From Sipunculus nudus (taxonomy: Eukaryota; Annelida; Sipuncula; Golfingiida; Sipunculidae): DNA of 64,000 bases. Where the stretch lies: the NCBI GenBank assembly GCA_026874595.1, contig CM049306.1, positions 83,416,142 through 83,480,141 on the forward strand, in the 5' to 3' direction. Shown here one piece after another: positions 29,501 to 41,500 of this stretch; within the stretch, counting starts at the first letter, position 1, and every line of letters starts with the position of its first letter. A model generated the notes under the pieces. That model was not told the origin of the DNA and did no database searches. It was given only the letters and a program-made list of their open reading frames with translations. Both the position numbers and the translations under genes were made by a program.

Positions 29501-32500
29501 ACCATGCCAACATATAAAACAGGTGAATTGGAGATAGTACGTCTGTGTGTTGTGATGGTTTTCCTAGGAAATTTTAATTCTGCCAGAATGAAAATATAGT
29601 GTGAGAAATACATACAAAATTCTATGTCATTGTACCTTTCATGATGAGAATTCATCCTCCAGGTATTTCTTCAGTACAGTTATCTGTGTATATTTTGTTC
29701 CTTTTAGCCCAGTGTGATGCCCTTGGATCCTTACTTGCCAATTCAGACTCTCCTATGTTTCAGACAGAGGAGGCCAAGGTAATCTTTGAAAGCGTGATAG
29801 TTTGTAATATGTAACATCTCTCTCTGTTTTTAAGAATGAAGAAGTATTTTTTTTTTACAAAAGAAAACTAGAACTCATATTAATTTGTAAAAAACATCAG
29901 ACCAGCTTTCTTCAGTGATGGACATAATATTGTGACAAAGGGTATCCAAGAAAGCCACTCTTAATTGTTGCTTAATACAAAGATAATGCATTTGTATTAA
30001 TCCTCTGGTCAGTGTATCTGAATCCATGCAAGTCAGAGATTATGTTTAGAATGTGTACAGAAATTCATTGAAATATTCCTTTGGTAATCTTGTCTTTTGT
30101 TTATTTTTTAGCGCTCCTTAATTGGTATTGCGAGAGACTTGAGGGGAGTGGCGTTTGCTTTCAATACCAAAATTAGCTACATGATGCTCTTTGACTGGAT
30201 GTATCCTTTTCAGATTAAAAGAAATATCTTTTGTTAAAAAACTGTTATTTTTGTGATGTCTTCGGCTGTCTGCTAGCATAAATTTTGATATTGATTCTCA
30301 GACCAGATTCAGGAATTGAAGAAATTAGGAGAAGAAATATGCATATATCCATTATTTGCCAGGAATTATTTATAAAGTATCAGTATTTTCATGACAAGAA
30401 TGTATGTAAATTTATATATAAATGCCTGGCAATGGTGAAGCCATTTGAAAACATATAACAAGTTATAAAAAGAATTGTGCTACTTAAAATCTGTATTATC
30501 TGTTTATCCATAGGTGCACATATCAATATCAATAGAACCTTGCTTGTTCACAAATTAATCTTTTCTAACAAACAGACACACAGATTCTTTGACATTTCTC
30601 ATGAACTGTCTGGATTTTGTTAAGACAAGAATTCCAACTGTGCTCTTCCATATAGTAGTATTGACTGCTAGTCCAGAAGAATCTCAAATTTACGAAAATT
30701 CGTTTTACCTAAATATAAACTGAGCAACCAAAATTTACCTCTATTAACAGAAAAGTAGAAAAACAACATTTGGAAAATATATTTTTCCAAAAGTCCCAGT
30801 GTGACTCTAAGGATAACTTCCTTCAGTAGCATTCACCTGTCTGTGAAGAAGAACACATGGTATAATTAGCACATCTAATTAAGCATAAGTGTTCTTATGA
30901 GTTATATATGCTTAACTGTTACGGTGCATGCATTCATCTGGTCACCTGTAAGTGTACTGACATAACACTGTCATCCTTGTTTTGATCTTTCTATGATTTG
31001 TTATGTGGGTCTCCCCTGGTATACATGTTGAGTTTTCCTTGACATTAATTTGGCTCTGTGATCAAAATACAATGTATAAGTTTTCTGTGCGTTGACTGGC
31101 TGTGAAAGCTGCGCTGTTATTTGGATGAAGGTCACTTACAATCCAGTTAAATCATTCAGTAATTCATATCACCAATTTGTATCTGCGGTATTTGCATAGC
31201 CTACAATCTTTACATGCGTTGTGTTTAATCATTATTTCCCATAGATGGCAGCACTAATTAGCTTATAAAAAGCATGCCATGTGCAAACATTCCTATAGCA
31301 GCTTTTACCATAAACCAACAACTCATTGAATATAAATGCCAGCTTATAAACACTACCCTTGCAAGCTGTATGGATATACAGAAAGTTGCTAATTTTCTAT
31401 AAACAGAGTTAACAGTTGTTTTAAATCATTCACTGTTTTAATATAAAAATATTATTTTAAATAAAAATCTGATGAGATAAGGTTCCTGGCATAAGCTATT
31501 ATTTTATTGGAATCTTGTTTGCTGAACTTAGTAATAGTGTATACATACTGAAAAATTGGAAAATCTTGCATATCCATAACCTCAAATATCCGAACAAATT
31601 TTGTCCCCCAAACTATTTGGATATTGGAGGTTTTACTGTATCAGTATATTGATCTGACCTGTGAACCTTAACCATGACTCAGTTACCCCACCTACACACC
31701 AATATTGTTACGAGCCCTTGAACTGTGGTACCATGACCCTGCTGTCACGACGCCTGTGTTGAAGCTGATGGCAGAGCTAGCCCAGAACAGGTGAGTTTGC
31801 TAGCACAGCCCTGTGTCAGCAAACGACTGCCATAATGCTATCAGTACACTAAGGAGTAAACCTTTTGTTATATCCCCAGACTGAAGGACTGTGGTGGACA
31901 ATTCTTGTCAGTCAGAATGATTGCAACTAAATTATTGATTTACATATTTTCTTCAGATTTTGCTTGTGCATTTATATGGTGAGATTGGTCCTAGGCGACA
32001 TCTGTTTAGAAACGGAGGTTAGAATCTTTGACCATGAACAGTACATATTTGTTCAAATTAAACAAAAACTCTTTTTTTCTCAAAAACAGGTGTTTTGATA
32101 TGGCTGTGTAATATTGAATAACTGAAAATGTGAATAGCTTTTATCTTATTTAAAGGACAGGTGGTATTACCTACAGACCTTTTAAGTTTGTTGGGTGTAC
32201 ATCCCTCATGTCAATAAATATGAGTCTGGATCACAGGGCCTATTTAAAGGTGGTATTGTAAAGGTTTGGAGGCACTGTGGCATTGATGATTTCTGGTTCA
32301 CACAAGTGTGCATGTCATTCAAACTTTTATTTGAAGATATTTTGGTGGAGATAACGGCCTCCATTTTTTATGCTCATATATTTCTTAATCTAAGTATATA
32401 CATCTGCCAAGTTCCATTTCTGTTCGGGAGTACCTCACTGGGCGGTAGCACTCCCTTCCTATCATATTATTTTTGTATCCTGGTGTCACACAGGCCCGAT

Positions 32501-35500
32501 GTCTACAGCACCTGCGGGTGATGAGTGTGTAATCATCCCCATTGCTGAGTCATAACACCAAGGAACCCCCTCAAGACACTCTTTTGTAAGTCATTCAGCC
32601 TTCCCATGAAGCCTGCAGAGCGCTTACCCTGCGTGGGGACGGACCGTGAAAATCTCACGGCCTGAGCTGAGATTTGAACTCGCGACCTCCCTGCTTTGAG
32701 TCCTGTGCTCTACCCCTAAGCCACAGATGCCAGTGTATCATTCATACTCCATTGAGGGTTTGGTTCTCTAACCATGATAAAATTAGCACTTGATAGGCTT
32801 GCTGAATTATTTATAAAATAACCATATGAGATTCTCTCATATGATAAGAAATTATTCTTTCTCCAAGGACCAGACTATCTTCTTCATTATGTAACTTAAA
32901 ACAAATACAAGTAATGTCTAAAGAATAAACAAATAAAAAATAACAGATACTAGAGTGAATTAAGGTTTTTGTATTACACCCTTTTAATTATTTATATAAC
33001 TTTTTTGTTACAGGTCACAGAGGTTACAGTTCGATGTGTCTTCACCAAATGGCATTCTGCTTTTCAGAGAAATTAGTAAATGCATTGTAAGCTACGGTGA
33101 GTTATTTGACATTTATCAACTGAATCTCATACATTTTGTAAAATTTGTACATTAGAAAAAACAAAATTACCCCTTTTTCGGCTACTATTGTCATATCATC
33201 CCCTCCTGTTCACAAGTTTTTTTTCCTGTGAAAATTTTAATTGGTTGCATTTTGAGGGAGTAATGATAATATAAGGTGGAAGAGTAATGGGCCTAACTTT
33301 CAACAAGGAAAATAAACACCTGCCTTACATGATATTTAAGAAACATTCATACAATTTTTATATTTGTATCTTCATGTCAGCAGATTCTGTATCATTCCAT
33401 ATATTCTAAATCAGTTGAAGAAAATATTTTATATGTAACATTTTTACAAATTTTGTACAGTAAACTCTGATTTAATCTTGGCATCTCTTGCTGATATGTT
33501 TTGAAATTATAAATTCTATTTCTTGCAATACTTTGTCATAATTTTGATTTTACTACTCAACAATTCGAGATTTATTCTCTGTTTGTAGGAACAAGAATCT
33601 TAACATTGGCAGACATTCCAAAAGACCAACTGTATTCACTAAAGTATCCTTTGAATAGTATTTGTGATGGCACACAAGTGTTGAAAGGTCCCTTATGTGC
33701 TCATAAGATTTCTCTCATTTTGTTTTAAAAATTTGAACTGATCATTTATTTAATGTTAGTGTCATATCCTGTTGATACACTTCAATATGAGGAATCATTC
33801 ATTTAAAAATTTATGAGCTTCAAGGATCCAAATGTTGCTTTCCTGTTTTCCTGTTGGAAAGTTGTAACAAGCATGGGAAAGCTATGTCAAATCTTATTTT
33901 CCCAGGAAATAAAAAAGCTGTCGGGGGGAAATTTATACAAAAAGTCACATTTGGGCAGAACTGGCATGACATTGGCAAGCTCAAAACTTGAAATCAAATC
34001 AATACAAACATCCCAAAGTTCTCCCTCTTTTTTTGGAATATTCCAGAAGAAAGTGCTGTATTAGTCTGTTCAGTGGAGGCAGCCATGTTTGTCATTTGGA
34101 ATCCTTGGCCCTAATCAGGCAAGTTTCCCGCTGTACACAAGTTTCCCAAGATCCAATAGTTCACCTTTCAATGAAAATTTACCATCAGTTGAGAATAATC
34201 TATTTTAAAATCTGGGAAATCAGTTTTCACCATTGCTTTACCAGGGAGAGCAATTGTTTTTCAGGGAAAGTTATATAACAAAGGAAAGTAAGATTTTCTC
34301 AACATTTTGAACTCTGTGCTTATTTGTAATGTTCATTTTTAAGTTTGATGTTCCACTTATTCAAGCCCAAAGAACTCTCGGGGGCATGGGGTTAATTTTA
34401 GTAGATTATTACTGTCTGTGTGATACTACTGAGCTCATTAATTGTATTATATCATCCTTAACCTGTAAAAGATTGAAAGGTATATCAGTTTGTTTCTCCA
34501 TGCTAAAAGCTGCACTGTGTGGTAACTACGTCAACTTCGGTGTATTCCGATTATACGGGGACGATGCATTACAGAATGGTTTGGGCATGTTTGTGAAAAT
34601 GTTGCTGTCCATAGAACAAAATGATCTCTTGGTAAGTGTGAACCTTATTTTTTTTATATCAGTTCTTGAGCTAAATTTATATAATTTGAAGAAGTATATA
34701 CAATATTTGTAACGGTTGCATATTACTTTAAATAATCTGTTGGTCCTGATTTATTTAGAGAAGGTTACCATCTTTAATAGTAACCTCTTTTATATTAACA
34801 TTTATTGCATGGACATTTTTCACAGTTGAAGAACATGTTCATAGTGATGTAAAAATACTTTATAATCTTGTGACAAACAGAGATTACTCATTCCTGAAAC
34901 TTTTATTCCATGCTTGCACTGTATTATAAAGCCTGGAAAAAATATAACCATTTGTTGGTTTACCTCAAGTGAAGGGATTGAGTTCAAAGTACCAAGTTTA
35001 TCATTAAATTAGGTGCCAAGTACAAGTGTAAAGTCATGGGGCATTCTCTTAATTAGATAACCAAGGAAGATAATTGGTAATTGGTCTCAGCTTAAATAGA
35101 CATGCAGGTAACAACAAAGTCATGTATGTAAAAATAAATGAGTTCTTTTCTTTTAGACTTTATAGAAGCCTTTGGCATTGATGTATAGTGATACTTTGTA
35201 ACATTGTAGAATATAAAACAAGTAGATCTGGAAAATCAGGTTAAGTGTTAAATCTTACAGATAAATGTTCAAAATGTTAGCAGTTCTAAGACTTTTTAGT
35301 ACTTTCAATTCATAGTCGCTGTAATGTTAGATATTTCATCACTAAATTCAGATATTAATAGTCAGTTTTACTGTAATTCCTGTAATTAACTGATGTAGAC
35401 ATAAACTAATACATCCTGAGTGACAAATAAGTTATATTAAGCAAAACTTCAGACAAATTTTCTGCAGGACAGTTGACTGTTTGCATCCAGCACCACTTTT

Positions 35501-38500
35501 TGAATCAACGGAGTTCAGCGATTCTGCACTTAGAACACATACAAATGAACATGACTATTGTTCAGTAAAGCTGCATAAATATGTAAAGTGGATAGTAAAA
35601 TGTTTACAGTCCAACTTGTTTTCTATAAATTCTGCTATTTGTTTTATCTATCTTTATTGAACAGGACTACCCCAAGTTGAGCCAGAGTTACTATGCCTTG
35701 TTAGAGTGTCTAGCTCAGGATCATATGCCATTCATCAGCAACTTGGAGCCACGTGTGTTCTTGTACATATTGTCAACGATCTCAGAAGGCCTAACGGCCC
35801 TCGGTAAGGAAACACAAATTGTATGCTTCCTCTATATGTCATTTTCTGGGCTGGTGAAGAGAGTATGTTAGTAAGATTAAATTTATCTTTGCTTGATTCT
35901 ATAGATATTTTTCCTAATTTTTAGACCTTTTGTATCCAAACATTGGTTGGTAAGATCAACTTCTGATTGATTTATTGATAACAGTTCAGCATTTGATTTA
36001 TAACAGGTATGCCAATCATCTGGGCCATGTTGCAGTCGCCTAATTGTATCCCCCAAAACGAAGTTTTGCGGATACTATGTTTTTGACCGGGTTCCGCCCG
36101 TTTCCGGAGAACTCCTCTGAGACTACTGGACAGATTTTTCCGAAACTTACACAAATTATCGGGTCACATGTGAACTGGTGCCTAACCAAGTGACCTTGAC
36201 CTCTGACCTTTCGTCTCTGCCCAGTGTCCGTTTGTGCGTCTGTTTCCACACATAAACCCATATATCTCGGGAACCGTTTGACCGATCCGGAAAAAAATTT
36301 TACACAAATGTAGCCCTGGGATAGCTTTATAACATACACAACAAAAGGTGGCGCCACCTGCAACCATTTTTGCACAGTGTCCATCTGTTCATCTGCCTGG
36401 GGTTAAAATCACTCATATCTCTGCAGTGGTTTGACTAATTCACCTAAAATTTGGCATGCGTATACATCCTAGATAGCTTTCTCGATTTTATGACAGGTGG
36501 CGCCACCTACATTCACGTTAACGCTCCACACATAAACCCATATATCTCAGGAACCGTTTGACTGACCGGAAAAAAATTTTACACAAATGTAGCCCTGGGA
36601 TAGCTTTATAACATACACAACAAAAGGTGGCGCCACCTGCAACCATGTTTGCACAGTGTCCATCTGTTCATCTGCCTGGGGTTAAAATCACTCTTATCTC
36701 TGCAGTGGTTTGACTAATTCACCTAAAATTCGGCATGTGTATACATCCTAGATAGCTTTCTCGATTTTATGACAGGTGGCGCCACCTAAATTCATGTTAA
36801 CGCTCCACACATAAACCCTTATATCTCGGGAACTGTTTGACCGATCCGGAAAAATTTTTTACACAAATGTAGCCCTGGGAATGCTTTATAACATACACAA
36901 CAAAAGGTGGCGCCACCTGCAACCATGTTTGCACAGTGTCCATTTGTTCATCTGCATGGGGTTAAAATCACTCATATCTCTGCAGTGGTTTGACTAATTC
37001 ACCTAAAAATCGGCATGCGTATACATCCTAGATAGCTTTCTCGATTTTATGACAGGTGGCGCCACCTACATTCACATTAACGCTCCACACATAAACCCAT
37101 ATATCTCGGGAACCGGTTGACCGATCCGGAAAAAAATTTTACACAAATGTAGCCCTGGGATAGCTTTATAACATACACAACAAAAGGTGGCGCCACCTGC
37201 AACCATGTTTGCACAGTGTCCATCTGTTCATCTGCCTGGGGTTAAAATCACTCATATCTCTGCAGTGGTTTGACTAATTCACCTAAAAGTCGGCATGCGT
37301 ATACATCCTAGATAGCTTTCTCAATTTTATGACAGGTGGCGCCACCTACATTCACGTTAACGCTGCAGACATCCAAGCTCATATCTCGGGAACCGTTTGA
37401 CCAATCAGGAAAAAAAATTTACACAAATGTAGCCCTTGGATAGCTTTATAACATTCACAAAAATGGTGGCGTCACCTGCAGCCATTTTTACACAGCGTCC
37501 ATCTGTTTGTCTGCCTTTGGTTAAAATCACTCATATCCCTGCAGTGGTTTGACCAAATTACCTGAAATTCAGCATGCTTATACATCCCGCATAGCTTTCT
37601 TGATTTTATGACAGGTGGTGCCACCTACGTTCACATTCATGCTGTAGACATCCATGCTTATATCTCCGGACTCATTCAACCAATCAGGAAAATTTTTTTA
37701 CACAAATGAAGCCCTTGGATAGCTTTAAAACATACACAAAAATGGTGGCGCAACCTGCAGCCATTTTTGCACAGCGTCCATCTGTTTGTCTGCTGTGGGA
37801 TAAAATTACTCATATCTCTACAGTGGTTTGACTTTTCCACATCAAATTTTGCTTGTGTATATATCTTGGATAGTTTCAAATAACAGGTGGCGCCACCTAC
37901 AATCATGTTTATGTGGCAGAGATCCGTTCTAATATTTAACACATGTAACTCTATATCCCCTTGCCACTCAATCCATGCCTTACTACACCCGTCCTTCTCT
38001 GATTTTGGCGGATACACGTAGTGGCTTGTCGACTACCCGTATTCTAGTTTAAAAATATGTTTACATGAATATTGGATTCATTTGGTCTGAAGTATTTTAA
38101 TGTCAGTTAATTTAAGTACAACATAAATTATGTGTAGCAGATATACTGATACAAATATTTAATGACCATGCATTAAAATGAGACTGGCACCACTCCACTA
38201 AATGATGACCAGTAGAGCTGTAAACAGCAAGCTAAATGTTGTTGTAATATTGACCTAGTAAATATTATCAACAACCAGACCAGACATGTCTATTTTAGTG
38301 CATATGACCTCACAATGTGATGATATACATTATTACAGAATTTAATGCTGTAATGGTTGAGTTCTATGTGGAATGGTTCGATGACCCATTATTAGTGCTA
38401 GTATACATTAAATGCTCTATTTTGTTTCAGATACAATGGTGTCTACGGGTTGCTGTGCGACACTAGACAATATAATCACCTACTTGTTCAAGAGGTTGAC

Positions 38501-41500
38501 AAAGAAACAGAAGAAACCCCACCCAAATCATGTCCAGGACAGTGAAGCCTTCCTCAGGATACTAGAGCTTCATCCAGATATCCTACAACAGGTAAGAAAA
38601 CCCCACCGAAACCATATCCAGGGCAGTGAAGCCTTCCTCAGGATACTGGAGCTACATCTATTTATTTTACAACAGGTCAGAAACCCCACCCCAACTAGTC
38701 CAGGACAGTGAAGCCTTTCTCAGGATACAGATAATTGGTGAACACTCAAGTCCTGAATATTATCTTTCAGTTGTATTGCATGGTAAGATAAACCAAAACA
38801 CCAGTAGTTCTATCCAGACATTCTAAAGTATAAGAGCTCTCTCAGAAGAATATGAGCTTGCCTTTATTAAATAGAATCTGTCAAACCATTCAAGTCCACT
38901 GATACTTGCAGGTTGATGTATCACATAATAGTTGAAGGAAAAACCACTTGCATATTCTTGTATTCCTAAAGTGCATTGGGGTATATTGTTTTGCTCTTGC
39001 TGCTTTCTGTTGTTTGTTTGAAATATGTGTCCATGCAAATTTTGAAATCATTAAAAAAATTTGCATACCATTTCCAAAAGTAAGCTGCAATGAAAGATAG
39101 AAACTTGGGCCAACTTAACAGGAATGAAACGAAAACCATACCTTACAAACTGTTGTTAATGCAAGTAAGTTAATATTCTGATTTGAACCCTGGTTTGAAT
39201 CCTGATTAGATTATCTTGTGAAAGCCACTTTATGATTGAGTTTAAATCAGTGTTGACTGGTGAATTCTCAATATACATTATGAATTTGTATCATTAATGA
39301 AAGTGAACTGCTAATGAACTAAGAAATATAATTACTGTATTTCAGATGTTGTCAACCATGTTGAATATCATCATGTTTGAAGACTGTAGGAATCAGTGGT
39401 CCATGTCCCGTCCTTTGCTGGGTCTAACCCTGCTCAATGAAGAGGTATGTCTCTCATAGTACCCATCACAGTCACACTTCATAGTCACCAGACAAAACCT
39501 GTGATTGTCACCCATCATAGTCATCTGTCATAGTTACCTGTCATAGTCTCTTTTCATATTCACCTACCATAGTCATATGTCATAGTCACCAGTCATAGTT
39601 ACCTGTCATAGTCTCTTTTCATATTCACCTACCATAGTCACATGTCATAGTCATGTAACCTGATTACTGCACAGTCAATCTTTAAAATCTTTATACATTT
39701 GTTATTTATGTTAATAACTAGAATCAAAGAGGTAACCTTGATATGCATATAACTTTTATCACTTAACTTGCATCTTAAATTGTTGAAACTGATTCGCTCA
39801 AATATTTGTTCTTTTGAAAAGCTGCATATAAATATGTAGTTATGACTTTTGGAGAATATAAGATGTTATAAACTTAATTGTAGTTTGAAAAATCTGATGT
39901 AATAAATGTATATTAGACAACTTTTACCCATAATTTGTTAAAATTTAAAGAAATATCTTTTAATGTTTTATGTGACTTAGAAGAATTTTGTGGTGCATAA
40001 AAGACTTTTTTTTTAATATAAATTTACATTTATATCTGTCATGGATTTCTACTTCAGTATTTTAAACGCTTCCGGGAAAACGTTATCAGCAGTCAACCAG
40101 CAGACAAGCAGCGAGTAATGGCACAGTGCTTTGACAACCTCATGGAGGGGATAGAGCGCTCACTACTGGTTAAAAATAGAGACAGGTAGGGTTTGGATAT
40201 GAAGTAAACAAACAATCAACGTCTTATTTAACATTTAAATTAAAAATGCGTCCAATATGGGGACTGCGTGGAAGATAGTGTTCAAAGCTGGTGCCATCAA
40301 ATGTTACTTAAACCTGTGATATTCCTGGGAACTTTTGAACTGAAAATATTTTGAAAAACACCCTGGACATTGTGGTAATGTGTCCTTGATTATAAACATA
40401 ATGAACAACCACCATGTCGCTGCCCTTGCTTTATACACATTGGTTAATAACTGACACCTTTCAGGAAAACTGCAATGTCATTGTCCTCTGTGACGTCATG
40501 ACTAGCACTCCAAAGATTGCCATGTGGTCACATTCTACGTTCTGGTGTAAACATATTTGCTATAAAACCCCACGAAATACTTATCCCGGGGTTATTTACT
40601 GTTGGATTTACACCAAAATTGTTCTTCTTTGACACTCCCACAAAACCACCTACCATATTTATTCTATTTGGCGACCACTTAAAAATAATTAATTTTCTCA
40701 GAGGTCGAGATAATGGAGGATATTTGAAAATAATCTACCTGCAGAATTTGCGGTGGTCAAGATTTTAGAGGCATGCGACGGGATAACCTTCCCTAGAAAT
40801 CCCGAGCCACTCTGACACTCGAGCGGTCATATGGATTGAGTGATAATATGGGTGTTTATAAGTTTCTTTTGTTAATTTCCTACAAACGGGCTTCCAACCG
40901 TCACATGAAAAATACGGAGTCCACCAGTGATTAATCAAACTGAGCTCAGTCACTTTACAAAATGATCACTGCTTCGTGTATAGGTACGGTCACTTGACAT
41001 AGACGGCAACTTGTGTAACTGCCAGTTGTTTCAAGTTTACCCACCAGGCGGCGATATCGGCGGGCCGAAAAGGGACAAGCAGCTGCACGGAAGTTGGAAG
41101 AAGACTTTATAAAAAATAAATACCTATTATCAGATAACTTTTATTTGTATAATACGTAATAAATATAGGAAAGTAAATGCATCTTAAAATACACACGACC
41201 GGAAATGGTCCTAGCTTCCGAGCCCTCGATCGGGCCCTGTTTTGTACGCGCGGTCACCCATCCAAAAACTAACTCGGGTCGTTTAATCCTAACTGAGATG
41301 ACAGTTGCAACTGTGTCCCAGTTGTTCCACCACATGTGCCTTCCCGTATCTTGTAATTATTGCTAAATACCCATGTGAATTGCACACGAGGCACGTGCGT
41401 ACCAGGAATCCTACACAAGTTTGCTTCATCACGGACACCCATTTTGAACTTGAACACTTTATCATGTTTATATATAATAATGAAAAACGCATCTTTGTAT

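Noticed and set aside
32640-32735. tRNA gene on the minus strand
   Set aside because: A and B boxes are present, but the arms do not pair as a cloverleaf and a SINE body follows. A second related copy at 53.4 kb supports a SINE.
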